Positions 1-8,900 of a DNA stretch of 13,285 bases are shown here, in pieces. Position numbers and translations under genes: made by a program. Each line of letters begins with the position of its first letter. Within the stretch, counting starts at the first letter, position 1. This DNA comes from CAZNVB01 sp964651495. Its GTDB lineage: Bacteria > Acidobacteriota > Aminicenantia > Aminicenantales > UBA8522. The stretch is taken from positions 1 to 13,285 of the forward strand of contig CAZYWP010000088.1 in assembly GCA_964651495.1 (NCBI GenBank). The letters run 5' to 3'. The notes under the pieces are model-generated. The model did not search any database and was not told where the DNA came from. It was given only the letters and a program-made list of their open reading frames with translations.

Positions 1-41
1 TTATATTTATTCCTGATATATTCTAATTATGCGCTTTCCAG

Positions 42-63
42 AAAAAAGTCAACCGTGCCGGAC
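42..63 (-). terminator. possible weak terminator after the TerC gene
   Basis: Immediately after the TerC stop, read on the minus strand, there is a short GC-rich inverted repeat (GTC at one edge and GAC at the other, with an alternative CCG/CGG core) followed directly by six T residues. The stem is short and the two pairings compete, so this is a weak candidate for an intrinsic terminator. The rest of positions 1-65 is AT-rich, and I see no gene in it. Confidence 0.3.
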
Positions 64-65
64 GT

Positions 66-806
66 TCAGCTCACCATCTTCCGCAGATGGACGGGCTCGT
101 AATAGCGCTGCCTGACCCTATGATTTAAGAATTCCACGAACAAGGAAAAGGCCATGGCGAAATAGATGTATCCTTTAGGGATATGGAAATCCAGCCCTTC
201 GGCTACCAGGCTCACGCCGATGAGGATGAGGAAGCTGAGGGCGAGCATCTTGATCGTCGGATGGATTTCCACGAAACGGCTGATCCCGTTCACCGAGAGC
301 ATCATCACGACGACGGCGATGACGATGGCCAGGACCATCACCCCGAGCTGTCGGGCCATGCCTATGGCCGTGATGACAGAATCGAGCGAAAAAATGATGT
401 CCAGGACCATGATCTGGGTTACGATGAGGACGAATTTCCTTCCGGCGCGTCCCTTGGGTTTCTTTGCCTCCGGGCTCTCCAGGCTCTCGTGGATCTCAAA
501 AGTGCTCTTGGCCAGGAGAAAAATGCCTCCGGCAAGGAGGATGAGGTCGCGGCCTGAAAGCTCCTGGCTTAGAAGTGAGAACAGGGGCCGGGTCAGCCTC
601 ATCACCCAGGTCAGCGAAAGAAGCAGGCCGATCCGGCTGATCATGGCCAGGGCCAGCCCGACCACCCGGGCCTTCTCTTTTTGCCCCGAGGGCAGCCGCG
701 AGGCGAGGATGCTGATGAAGACGATATTATCGATGCCCAGGACGATCTCCAGCGCGGTCAGGGTGGCCAGGGCCACCAGCGATTGAGCGTTGAATAGCCA
801 TTCCAT
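66..806 (-). CDS. TerC family integral membrane protein
   Basis: A 246-residue polytopic membrane protein of the TerC family. Family members are implicated in metal-ion (notably manganese) export and in tellurite resistance; the substrate here cannot be read from sequence. The first family motif lies at residues 18-28, with E20, D26 and N27 (ALEIVLGIDN). The second, internally related motif is at 134-144, with D136 and D142 (VLDIIFSLDS). These acidic residues sit in membrane helices and are the presumed metal ligands. About seven hydrophobic helices are visible, with a basic loop near residues 111-124. Full length for the compact TerC form, without C-terminal CBS/CorC domains. The ATG is well supported: AAAGGAG lies 6 bp upstream (plus-strand 813-819). 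It is a single-gene unit divergent from the GNAT gene. No yybP-ykoY-like leader was recognised in the short 5' region. Confidence 0.93.
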   Translation of the reverse strand: MEWLFNAQSLVALATLTALEIVLGIDNIVFISILASRLPSGQKEKARVVGLALAMISRIGLLLSLTWVMRLTRPLFSLLSQELSGRDLILLAGGIFLLAKSTFEIHESLESPEAKKPKGRAGRKFVLIVTQIMVLDIIFSLDSVITAIGMARQLGVMVLAIVIAVVVMMLSVNGISRFVEIHPTIKMLALSFLILIGVSLVAEGLDFHIPKGYIYFAMAFSLFVEFLNHRVRQRYYEPVHLRKMVS

Positions 807-870
807 CGTGCGCTCCTTTAACTCTGATCTAGTCGATTCTAGGCCATTGCCGTTGTAGGCTCAAGCGGTC

Positions 871-899
871 ATTATAGCATTGAGTGGCAGGCGTGAAAG
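871..899 (-). promoter_or_regulatory. extended -10 promoter for the TerC gene
   Basis: On the minus strand the sequence TGCTATAAT gives a perfect TATAAT -10 box (plus-strand 871-876) with an upstream TGn extension. The -35 position, 17 bp away (CTTTCA, plus-strand 894-899), matches the consensus at only 3 of 6 bases, which is normal for extended -10 promoters. The predicted start near 864 would give a leader of about 58 nt carrying the AAAGGAG ribosome site. Confidence 0.55.
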
Positions 900-1061
900 G
901 CCAGCACCCGACGGGTGGCTTGGTTCGGGGGCCCCCCGCCGACCGAAGCGTTTGGTGCCATAGACCTTCTGGCTTCGAAATCAACACAGTCGACCGTGAG
1001 GGCGCCGGGGGTGAACCAAAACAGGACCCGTTGGGTGCTTTCAGCGGAGAGATCGAGAGGC
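877..1061. other. palindrome-rich GC-rich spacer between terC and the GNAT gene
   Basis: No convincing gene lies in this divergent spacer. It holds several inverted repeats: CACCCG-A-CGGGTG at 905-917, the near-perfect GC palindrome CGGGGGCCCCCCG at 926-938 flanked by TTCGG (924-928) and CCGAA (943-947), and CGAAGC (944-949) paired with GCTTCG (972-977). A sequence resembling the first palindrome (ACCC-GTT-GGGT) recurs near 1026-1036. The elements overlap, so they could form alternative structures. Open frames crossing it (plus-strand from 884, minus-strand 829-1083) match nothing I recognise and look like by-products of base composition. Confidence 0.4.
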
Positions 1062-1090
1062 TGGAGTTCTTGTCTCTGAACAAGTATAAT
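1062..1090 (+). promoter_or_regulatory. candidate promoter for the GNAT gene
   Basis: A perfect TATAAT at 1085-1090 has a weak -35 candidate (TGGAGT, 1062-1067) at 17 bp spacing. The expected transcription start, near 1097, is only about 4 nt before the ATG at 1101. If this promoter is used, the message would be nearly leaderless and the AGGGA at 1093-1097 would be at or beyond the 5' end. Confidence 0.35.
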
Positions 1091-1100
1091 TCAGGGAACG

Positions 1101-1643
1101 ATGAGCAAAGAAATCGCTGTGGAAATCAGGCCGGAAGGGCCCGAGGATTATGCGGCCATCTACGAGGTCAACCGGGCGGCTTTCGGCCAGGAAGCGGAAT
1201 CCATTCTTGTGGAAAAAATCCGCCGCTCGCCGGACTTCATCCCCGAGCTTTCCCTTGTCGCCGTCCATGACGGGCGGATTGTCGGACACATTCTTTTCAG
1301 CTTGATTCGCATCAGGATAAAAGACCGTCCCGATCAGGAGCGGACCGTCTTGTCCCTGGCCCCGATGGCCGTCAATCCCGAATTCCAGAGCCGGGGCATC
1401 GGCTCTGCCCTGGTCCGCCGCGGACTCGAGATCGCCCGGGACCTGGGCCGCAAGGTCGTGGTCGTCGTCGGGCATCCCGATTACTATCCCCGCTTTGGGT
1501 TTTCTCCGGCCCGGGTCAAAGGCCTGGAGGCGCCGTTTCCCGTTCCCGATGAAGCATTTATGGCCCTCGAACTTGAACCTCACGGCCTGGAAGGGCTTAG
1601 AGGAACTCTGGTATATCCGCCCGCCTTCGATGACGCGGGTTGA
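1101..1643 (+). CDS. GNAT family N-acetyltransferase (YhbS-type)
   Basis: A 180-residue cytoplasmic acetyltransferase that should transfer acetyl from acetyl-CoA to an amine; the acceptor is unknown. The GNAT core is clear: strand 4 and the pyrophosphate-binding loop at residues 85-105, with Q96-S-R-G-I-G following VNPEF, then helix 3. The segment GHPDYYPRFGF (about 124-134) is typical of the COG3153/YhbS subgroup, where the tyrosine lies near the active site. The product spans a single full GNAT domain with no extra domain. The ATG at 1101 places the family start (VEIRPEGPEDYAAI) correctly. A GGGA sits too close (3 bp) to be a good ribosome site, so translation may depend on a very short leader. 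The ADP-ribosylglycohydrolase gene starts 30 bp after its stop, suggesting co-transcription. Acceptors in this subgroup are mostly uncharacterised. Confidence 0.9.
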   Translation: MSKEIAVEIRPEGPEDYAAIYEVNRAAFGQEAESILVEKIRRSPDFIPELSLVAVHDGRIVGHILFSLIRIRIKDRPDQERTVLSLAPMAVNPEFQSRGIGSALVRRGLEIARDLGRKVVVVVGHPDYYPRFGFSPARVKGLEAPFPVPDEAFMALELEPHGLEGLRGTLVYPPAFDDAG

Positions 1644-1673
1644 GCCTGCCCGAAGCGTGCCATCGAGGAAAAG

Positions 1674-3257
1674 ATGAGGAAAACCGCATTACCGGCCGTT
1701 CTTTTATTTGCCGTCCTTGCCGCGATAAGCTTAGCCGTGCTCCCTGAAAAAGACCCAGCTCGTGGCCGGATGGTCACTATTCCTAAGAGCGTCCTTCTCG
1801 ACAAAATCAAGGGTGGATGGGCTGGCCAGGTCATCGGCTGCACCTTCGGCGGCCCGACCGAATTCCGCTTCCAGAGCACGTTTATTCCGGATCATCAGCC
1901 CATCTCCTGGAGCCGGGATGCGGTCAGGCGGCACTTCGAGAACGTCCCCGGCCTTTACGATGACGTGTACATGGACTTGAGCTTCGTCGAGGTGCTCGAA
2001 AAAGAGGGGCTGGACGCGCCGGCGAAATCGTTTGCCGCGAAATTCGCCAATGCTTCCTACCCGCTCTGGCATGCCAACCAGATGGCCCGCTATAACATCA
2101 TCCACGGCATAGCGCCGCCTCAGTCCGGTCACTGGCTGAATAATCCCCATGCCGACGACATCGATTTCCAGATCGAGGCCGATTTCGCCGGGTTGATGAG
2201 CCCGGGCCTGGTCAACGCGGCGGCCGGCATCTGCGACCGGGTCGGCCACATCATGAATTATGGGGACGGCTATTACGGCGGTCTTTACGTCGCGGCGATG
2301 TATTCCTTGGCCTTTATCGAAAAAGACATCCCTCGACTGGTCGAGGAGGCACTCCGGGTGATCCCGCCGCCGAGCGCCTACGCTCAGACCATTCGCACGG
2401 TCATTCAGGGTCATCGGGATAACCCGGAGGACTGGAAGGACACCTGGCTCAAGGTCCAGAAAAAATGGGGCCAGGACGCCGGCTGCCCGGAGGGCGTCTT
2501 CAGCCCGTTCAATATCGACGCCAAGATCAACTCGGCCTGGGTGGTGATGGGGTTGCTCTATGGGAATGGGGATTTCGGCCGGACCCTGTCCATCAGCGCC
2601 CGCTGCGGCGATGACTCCGACTGCAACCCGGCCACGGCCGGCGGGATTCTGGGGACGATGCTCGGCTATGAGAAGATACCGGTAGATTGGAGGCAGGGAC
2701 TGGCGGACATTGAGGCAGTGGATTTTAAATACACCGAAATTTCCCTGGCCGAGGCCTATGACCTGTCTTTCCGGCAGGCGCTGGAGATGATCCGGAGGAA
2801 TGGCGGAACAACGGAGGGCGAGAGCGTCCGGATCAAGATCCAGGAACCCAGGGTCGTCCCCTTGGAAGCCGGCTTTGAAGGGCACTACCCCGTGGAGCGG
2901 CGGCGGCTCGATATTATGCTAGACGGAGCCTCTCCGGAGGCCGAATTCACCTTTGAGGGGATCGGGTTTGCCCTCAACGGCGCGGCCGTCGCCTCAGATG
3001 ATGATAAGGTCGCGGCCCCGAAAGCCAATGATGTTAGAGTCCGGATGACAACGGAAATCGACGGCCGCCCGGGCGAAACACTCGATCTGCCCTTAAATGA
3101 CAGGACCCGGAAGCCAACCCTCTTCTGGCGTTACGGGCTCAGTCCAGGCCCGCACCGGGTGAGGCTGAAATTGCAGGATTTATATCCCAAAATGGCGGTC
3201 GAGCTCGCCGAGGTCGTGGTCTATGGAAACAGACCGACAGCGTCAAATGTTTTATAG
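1674..3257 (+). CDS. exported ADP-ribosylglycohydrolase family protein
   Basis: A 527-residue protein of the ADP-ribosylglycohydrolase (ARH/DraG) family, dinuclear-metal enzymes that remove ADP-ribose from proteins or cleave related glycosidic bonds. Residues 1-21 form a signal peptide: basic RK, a hydrophobic stretch 5-21 and a plausible SLA/VLP cleavage after A21, so the product should act in the envelope. The catalytic domain runs from about 36 to 350. It has the N-terminal GGWAGQVIGC loop (47-56), a YDDVYMD motif (95-101) where other ARH proteins have TDDT, and the C-terminal metal site CGDDSDCN (311-318, D313, D314, D316). Residues about 375-527 are an extra, probably beta-rich, domain I cannot assign. 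GAGGA at 1665-1669 precedes the ATG. Export makes ordinary cytoplasmic ADP-ribosyl-protein repair unlikely; the substrate is unknown and may not be ADP-ribose. Confidence 0.88.
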   Translation: MRKTALPAVLLFAVLAAISLAVLPEKDPARGRMVTIPKSVLLDKIKGGWAGQVIGCTFGGPTEFRFQSTFIPDHQPISWSRDAVRRHFENVPGLYDDVYMDLSFVEVLEKEGLDAPAKSFAAKFANASYPLWHANQMARYNIIHGIAPPQSGHWLNNPHADDIDFQIEADFAGLMSPGLVNAAAGICDRVGHIMNYGDGYYGGLYVAAMYSLAFIEKDIPRLVEEALRVIPPPSAYAQTIRTVIQGHRDNPEDWKDTWLKVQKKWGQDAGCPEGVFSPFNIDAKINSAWVVMGLLYGNGDFGRTLSISARCGDDSDCNPATAGGILGTMLGYEKIPVDWRQGLADIEAVDFKYTEISLAEAYDLSFRQALEMIRRNGGTTEGESVRIKIQEPRVVPLEAGFEGHYPVERRRLDIMLDGASPEAEFTFEGIGFALNGAAVASDDDKVAAPKANDVRVRMTTEIDGRPGETLDLPLNDRTRKPTLFWRYGLSPGPHRVRLKLQDLYPKMAVELAEVVVYGNRPTASNVL

Positions 3258-3291
3258 CGACAATCTGGCCTCGAGCCGAGCTAAGTCTGTT

Positions 3292-3322
3292 AAAAAAACC
3301 CTCATTGGGGAGGGAAGTTTTT
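3292..3322 (+). terminator. intrinsic terminator between the hydrolase gene and the efflux operon
   Basis: A run of seven A residues (3292-3298) is followed by a CCCTC/GAGGG stem (3299-3303 with 3310-3314), a 6-nt loop and then AAGTTTTT. The A tract on one side and T tract on the other suit a rho-independent terminator, possibly bidirectional. It lies 35 bp after the hydrolase stop and ahead of the candidate efflux promoter, so it separates the two transcription units. The 3-nt gap between stem and T run weakens it slightly. Confidence 0.6.
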
Positions 3323-3349
3323 GGGGCTGCATATCGTCTAAAACATAAT
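3321..3349 (+). promoter_or_regulatory. candidate promoter of the efflux operon
   Basis: TTGGGG (3321-3326) and CATAAT (3344-3349, 5 of 6 to consensus) are spaced by exactly 17 bp, just downstream of the terminator. The predicted start near 3356 gives a leader of about 50 nt to the ATG at 3408 and would exclude the upstream in-frame ATG at 3348. I saw no clear operator palindrome for a TetR- or MarR-type regulator, and no regulator gene is adjacent. Confidence 0.4.
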
Positions 3350-3407
3350 GGTTGAGTTTTACCCCGGCAAGGCCATGGACATATTACTGATAAAAAAGAA
3401 TTTAAAA

Positions 3408-4727
3408 ATGAGAAGAACACGTATCCTTCTGTTTTCTTTCTTGCTCTGGGGCCTCTTTTCTAGTCTCTGGGCTGGTGAGGAGGTCCTGACTCTTGAATCG
3501 GCCATCCAGAGAGCGCTGGCCCGGAACGAACAGGCCCTTTCCGCGGATCAGAGCCTTCAGGCTGCCGAATCCAGGGTCGGCCGGGCGCGGGCGTATTTCC
3601 TGCCGCTCATCAACGCCACCGGCAATTATCTCCGCCGTCCGTTCCAGGTCTCCAGAGTCGTCGGGGGCACGGAAATCGTCATCCAGAATTATAACGCGCT
3701 GTCCGGTGTGCTGGCCCTCAACCTCACCCTCTTCGACGCTCAGGGGATTCCGGGCTTCCGGAATATCCGGTCGCAGAGGATCGCCCAGGAATATGCCACT
3801 CTGGAAACAAAGCGCCAACTCGTCTTCGAGGTCAGCAACGCTTATCTTGGCACTTTGGGTGTGGACCAGGTCCTAGAAGCGTCTCAAAATCGTTACGAAT
3901 ACGCCAGACAGGCGCTGGATGCCGCCAAGGCGCGCTACTCGGCCGGCCTGGTCGGCGTCAACGATGTGACCAGGGCCGAGCTCGAATTCGCCACCGCCGA
4001 GATGGGCGTCACCCAGGTGAAAGGTCAAGTCGAGGCGACATACCTCCAGCTTGGCTATCTGATCGACGACCCGGAAACGCCGCGGAAAAGGCTCGAGGTC
4101 CCAAACCTTCTACTCCAAGCGGCTGAGGATATTCCACTTGCCGTCGAGCAACTGATCGCCCAAGCTCAGAATCGCCGGCTCGACCTGAACTCCCTGCGCT
4201 GGCAGGCCAAGGCTCAACATGCCCTCATGCTGTCGCCGACTCTCAAATGGTTTCCCTCCTTGAGTTTCAACGCCCAGTATCGCTATACGAACGAAGCCGG
4301 GTTGACCGGAAGGAATACCAACTGGAATGCCGGTCTCACCCTGAACTGGACGATCTTTGACGGGTTCAACCGGAATGCCGAGTATGGTGAACAGAAGGCC
4401 TTGGCCATCCAGGCGGACTTGGCCGTCCAGGCTGGGATGCGGCAGGTGGACCTCCAGGTGCGGGAAGCCCTGGTCTCGCTGGAAAATCAGAAGGCCTCCC
4501 TCAGACAGGCAGTAGTCGCCCAGGAGGTCGCTAAAAGGAACGCGACTGAGATTGCCGAGCTCTACCGTCAGGGATTGGCCTCGGCGCTCCAGGTGGCGGA
4601 CGCAATCGTCAGCCTATTTGAAGTAGAAGTGACGCTGGTCAGAGAAAGATACGGGCTTGGAATTTCTTACCTCAATCTCGAGGCTGCCCTGGGATTAGAT
4701 CCGTTTGGCAAGGAGCCGAAGCTGTGA
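3408..4727 (+). CDS. TolC family outer membrane efflux channel protein
   Basis: Outer-membrane channel of a tripartite efflux pump, 439 residues from the chosen start. The first 22 residues (MRRTRILLFSFLLWGLFSSLWA) form a Sec signal peptide, followed by the usual TolC opening LTLESAIQRALARN. Two repeated outer-membrane-efflux halves are visible. Each has long amphipathic helices rich in Ala, Gln and Glu, and beta-strand segments with alternating aromatic residues (for example LSFNAQYRYTNEAG and WNAGLTLNWTIFDGFN in the second half). Length is normal for the family. An in-frame ATG exists at 3348 (and one at 3375), but these add a non-signal leader, and 3348 precedes the predicted transcription start; I therefore chose 3408, although no strong ribosome site precedes any of them. 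Its TGA overlaps the GTG of the next gene by 4 bp, implying translational coupling with its pump partners. Confidence 0.9.
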   Translation: MRRTRILLFSFLLWGLFSSLWAGEEVLTLESAIQRALARNEQALSADQSLQAAESRVGRARAYFLPLINATGNYLRRPFQVSRVVGGTEIVIQNYNALSGVLALNLTLFDAQGIPGFRNIRSQRIAQEYATLETKRQLVFEVSNAYLGTLGVDQVLEASQNRYEYARQALDAAKARYSAGLVGVNDVTRAELEFATAEMGVTQVKGQVEATYLQLGYLIDDPETPRKRLEVPNLLLQAAEDIPLAVEQLIAQAQNRRLDLNSLRWQAKAQHALMLSPTLKWFPSLSFNAQYRYTNEAGLTGRNTNWNAGLTLNWTIFDGFNRNAEYGEQKALAIQADLAVQAGMRQVDLQVREALVSLENQKASLRQAVVAQEVAKRNATEIAELYRQGLASALQVADAIVSLFEVEVTLVRERYGLGISYLNLEAALGLDPFGKEPKL

Positions 4728-5962
4728 AGAACAAACCTATTTTGACAATCATTATGGCGGTTTTGCTGGGGGCTTTGATTCCGGCGGGCTGCAAGAAAGG
4801 AGAGAACTCCCCGTCCTCTCCTTCGGCGAAACCCGGAGAGAAATCAGGCGGGATCTTCGACAAATCGAGAATCTCCTATCCTGTCGAGGTGGAATCCGTC
4901 CAGGTCCGCTCCCTGATCTATCTGGTCAACGCCGTGGGGTCCGTGGAAGCGTTTGAGAAGGTCCAGGTGACAGCGCGGGTGGCCGGAGTCGTCGACCGGG
5001 TGCTTTTTACCGAAGGGAATTACGCCAAGCTCGGCCAGGTTCTCGTCGAGGTGGAGCCTGAACGATACCGGCTGGCGGTAGAGGCCGCCCAGGCGGCTTA
5101 TGAAAAAGCCCAGGCCTCCAAGGCCGATGCGGAGGCCGGGTTGAAGAGACGCGAGGAAGTGGTCAACCGAACCCCGGGGCTCATCCCCGGCGAAGAAATC
5201 CAGACCTGGCGCACCAGGGTGCTGGTGGCGGTTTCCGAAGTCGCCCAGACCAAGGCTGCGGTCGACCAGGCCCAGCTCAACCTGCGGGACGCCTATGTCC
5301 GGGCCCCAGTCTTGGGCATTATCCAGACACGAACCGTCCAGACCGGGCAATACATTCAGGTTGGGACGGTCCTGGCGACGCTCATCCGCCGTGACCCCCT
5401 ACTGCTCCGGTTCAAAGTGACCGAACGCGACGCCAGTCAATTGCGCATCGGGATGACGGCCAACTTCAGAATGAGGGATATTACTCGGGAGTTCGACTCG
5501 AAGATCGTTCATGTCGCGGACTCCGCCGATGAAGGCACGCGGATGGTCGACGTCACGGCCGAAGTGAATGTCAGCGGCAACGAGGTTCTGCGGCCGGGGT
5601 CCTTCGCCGAAGTCACGGTCCCGGTGAGCAGCGAACGGACATCTGCCGTCATTCCGCAGACTGCCGTTCGTCCCAGCGAGAGAGGTTTCCTTGCCTATGT
5701 CGTCGAAAACGACACGGCGGTGGAGAGAGTCCTGACCCTGGGGATGAGAACGGCCGAAGGGCTGGTCGAAGTCACCTCGGGACTTGCTCCCGGCGAAAAC
5801 CTGGTCATTCGCGGGTCCGAGGCCCTTCGGAACGGGGTTCCGGTGAGGATGACGCGAGCGGGGGAGGCGCCGGCCGGAAAACCCGGAGAGAAACCGGCGG
5901 ATAAACCCGGCGAGCCGCCCGCGGCAAAAAAAGCCCAGGTTCCCGAGAATAAGGCGCGATAA
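4724..5962 (+). CDS. RND efflux membrane-fusion protein (periplasmic adaptor, probable lipoprotein)
   Basis: A 412-residue HlyD/AcrA-type adaptor linking the inner-membrane RND pump to the TolC-type channel. The N-terminal signal ends in LIPAGC, with C23 as a likely lipidation site; proline at -3 is off the usual lipobox. The biotinyl-lipoyl half-motifs are at about 80-110 (ARVAGVVDRVLFTEGNY) and 191-222 (YVRAPVLGIIQTRTVQTGQ). Between them lies the Ala/Glu/Lys-rich helical hairpin (about 113-188). The beta-barrel and membrane-proximal domains follow to about 375. The last 35 residues are a Pro/Lys/Glu/Ala tail with repeated KPGE units; a similar AKPGEK occurs near residue 35. The start is GTG at 4724, with AAGGAG (4710-4715) 8 bp upstream and a 4-bp overlap with the preceding stop. 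Drug, dye, metal or lipid specificity cannot be told from the adaptor. Confidence 0.92.
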   Translation: MKNKPILTIIMAVLLGALIPAGCKKGENSPSSPSAKPGEKSGGIFDKSRISYPVEVESVQVRSLIYLVNAVGSVEAFEKVQVTARVAGVVDRVLFTEGNYAKLGQVLVEVEPERYRLAVEAAQAAYEKAQASKADAEAGLKRREEVVNRTPGLIPGEEIQTWRTRVLVAVSEVAQTKAAVDQAQLNLRDAYVRAPVLGIIQTRTVQTGQYIQVGTVLATLIRRDPLLLRFKVTERDASQLRIGMTANFRMRDITREFDSKIVHVADSADEGTRMVDVTAEVNVSGNEVLRPGSFAEVTVPVSSERTSAVIPQTAVRPSERGFLAYVVENDTAVERVLTLGMRTAEGLVEVTSGLAPGENLVIRGSEALRNGVPVRMTRAGEAPAGKPGEKPADKPGEPPAAKKAQVPENKAR

Positions 5963-5972
5963 GGAGCCGGCC

Positions 5973-8900
5973 GTGAACCTTACAGATGTCTGTGTCAGAA
6001 AACCGGTGTTGGCCTGGATGCTCATGGCGGCCACGATCGTGTTCGGGATTGTTGCCGCGAGGCGCATCGGAATCAGCCAATTTCCCGATGTCGATTTTCC
6101 GAACATTACGGTCTCCGTGACCTGGGAGGGAGCAGCGCCCGAAGTCATCGAGAACGATGTCGTAGAAGTGCTGGAGGAGGCACTGGTTCAGGTAGAAGGG
6201 ATGCGGACCATTACTTCTGTCTGTCGGCAGGGATCGGCCTACATCACCCTGGAGCTGGACCTCTCCCGGGACGTCGATTTCGCCATGCAGGACGTCCAGG
6301 CCAAGGTCTCTCAGGCTCAGCGGCGCCTTCCCCGGGACATCGACCCTCCAGTGATCTCCAAGTCCAACCCGGAAGACCAGCCGATTCTGTTTGTCTCCCT
6401 GGCAGGGCCCTTCCCCCAGCGGATCCTGAGCGACTATGTCCGTTACAGCCTCAGGGAGAAACTCCAGACCATCCCGGGCGTGGGCGAAATCACCATGATG
6501 GGCGCCCAGGACCGGAACATCCGCCTCTGGCTGGACGCAACCAAGCTCGATGAGAAGGGCCTGACGGTCAGGGACGTCATTCTGGCGCTGCAGCGGGAGC
6601 ACGTCGAGCTTCCGGCCGGCCGGCTGGAGACACGCGGCCGGGAGATGAACGTCCGGGTCCTAGGAGAGGCCATCGACCTGGACACGCTCCGTAAGATCGC
6701 CATCAAGGAAGCGAGCGGCAGCCCGATCTATATCAGCGATGTCGCCCTGGTCGAGGACGGGTTCGAGGACATCCGGCGCCTGGCCCGAGTCAACGGCGTC
6801 CAAGCACAGGGGGTCGGTATCCGGAAGCAGCGCGGAGCTAACGCGGTTTCCGTGGCCAAAGCCGCCCGCCGGGCGGTCGAGGACTTCCAAAAGACGCTGC
6901 CGGAGGGAATGACGGCGGCGATCACCATGGACTCGACCAAGTTCATCGAAGAGTCGGTCCGGGAGATCCAATTTGAACTCATCCTCTCCGTCCTCCTGAC
7001 CGCGCTGGTCTGCTGGATGTTTCTCGGGTCTTTTTCCAGCACCCTGAACGTCATCCTGGCCATCCCGATGTCATTGATGGGAACGATCGCCATCATCTAT
7101 TTCCTCGGGTTCACTTTCAACACATTTACGCTCCTCGGCATGGCCCTGGCGGTCGGCATCGTCGTCGACGACGCCATCATGGTCATGGAGAACATTTTCC
7201 GCCACCGCGAAGGAGGAAAAGGCCTGGTCAAAGCGGCGCTCGACGGAACCCATGAAATTGCTTTTGCCGCCCTGGCCGCAACTCTGGCCGTCGTCGCCAT
7301 CTTCGTCCCGGTCGTCTTCATGAAAGGAGTCATCGGCCGGTTCTTCCTGCAGTTCGGGATCACGCTCTGCCTGGCTGTTCTGCTCTCCTATATCGAAGCC
7401 GTGACTCTGGCTCCCGCCCGCTGCTCGCAATTCCTGAAGACCTCGCGCGAAGGCCGCAGCCGGATGGGGCTCATCGTCGACAAAAGCTTCCGCTGGCTGG
7501 AAAAGACCTATTCCGCCGTCCTGGGCCGGTCGCTCAGACGTCCCGGGCTCATCCTCGCGCTGGCTGTCCTGCTTTTTGCCGGGGCGCTCCTCGTGCTCAT
7601 GAGCCTGCCCGGTGAGTTTGTCCCCTCCCAGGACCTGAGCCGCGTTTCCGTGCGCTTCCAGACCGCCGTCGGGTCGGACATCAACGAGACCGACAGGCTG
7701 ATGAACAAAGCGGAGACCACTCTGGCCGATCATCCCGAGGTGACCCAGCTCTTCAGCTTCGTCGGAGGCATGGGTGGTGGGGGAGTGAACATGGGGAACA
7801 TCTTCGCCACCCTGGTTCCTCCGGGCAAGCGGGAGATGAATCAGGCCGAGTTTTCGGCTGTCCTGCGCCGGGAGCTGAATTCCATTCCCGGAGTCCGGGC
7901 CGTCATCCAGGATATGTCTCAGGCGGGATTCACCGCCCAGCGCGGGTTCCCGGTCGAGTTCTCCGTGCGCGGGTCCGACTGGAACCAGCTGGTCGAAGTC
8001 AGCCAGGACGTGATGGGTCGGATGGCGGCGAGCGGTATGGTCGTGGACCTGGACACTGACTATCAACTGGGCATGCCCGAACTCAGGGTTACGCCCGACC
8101 GGGCTCTGGCCGCGGACATCGGCGTCTCCATAGACGACGTGGCCACGACTCTCAACGCTCTGGTGGGCGGGATCAGGGCCGGGAAGTACAGCACGGGCGG
8201 ACGGAGAATCGATGTCCGGATGAAGCTCCTGGCGTCCCAGAGGACACGGCCGGAAGACATTGCCCAGCTCAAAGTCCAGTCGCGCTCGGGGCAGTTGGTG
8301 CCTCTGTCCTCGCTGGTGGCTTACGAGGAGCAGCCGGCGCTCCAGGCAATCACCCGGCGGGACCGGGAGCGGGCCATTTCGATCTACGCCAACGTCGCTC
8401 CGGGCCATTCGCAGAACGAGGCACTCCGCTACGTGGAAAGCCTTTTCAAAGGCCTGCCCGTTGGAAATCGCATCGTCCTCGGCGGGGCGAGCGTCGCCTT
8501 CCGCGAATCCATGAGCAGCTTGCTTTTTGCCATGTTTCTGGGAATTGCCATCGCCTATATGATTCTCGCCTCCCAGTTCAATTCCTACAAAGACCCGTTC
8601 ACCATCATCACCATCCTGCCGCTGTCGATCGCCGGCGCGGCGTTCGCGCTGCTGCTCACGGGGCGCAGCCTCAACATCTTCAGCATGATCGGACTCCTGC
8701 TCCTGATGGGCATCGTCAAGAAGAACTCGATCATCCTGGTGGATTACGCGAATGCCTTTAAGGCGAAGGGATTCGACGCGCGAGAATCCATGAAGAAAGC
8801 CGGGCCCATCCGTCTGCGTCCCATCCTGATGACAGCGACGGCGACTCTGATGGCCGCCATCCCGCCGGCCCTGGGCCTTGGTCCCGGGTCCGAGATCCGG

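Noticed and set aside
807..870. Possible yybP-ykoY manganese riboswitch before the TerC gene
   Set aside because: Such leaders often precede TerC genes, but the predicted leader is only about 58 nt and I do not see the conserved family core in it.
829..1083. Minus-strand open frame of 84 codons upstream of terC
   Set aside because: It covers the palindromic spacer and the terC promoter, has no recognisable domain and no supporting ribosome site.
884..1270. Plus-strand open frame of 128 codons across the terC-GNAT spacer
   Set aside because: It overlaps the well-supported GNAT gene in another frame, matches no family I know and follows the GC-rich composition of the spacer.
1731..2885. Long minus-strand open frame (384 codons) opposite the ADP-ribosylglycohydrolase gene
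   Set aside because: The plus strand encodes a clear enzyme with a signal peptide and metal motifs; the antisense frame reflects codon composition.
7071..8408. Long minus-strand open frame (445 codons) opposite the RND pump gene
   Set aside because: It is an antisense shadow of the GC-rich pump gene; the plus-strand product has complete RND motifs.
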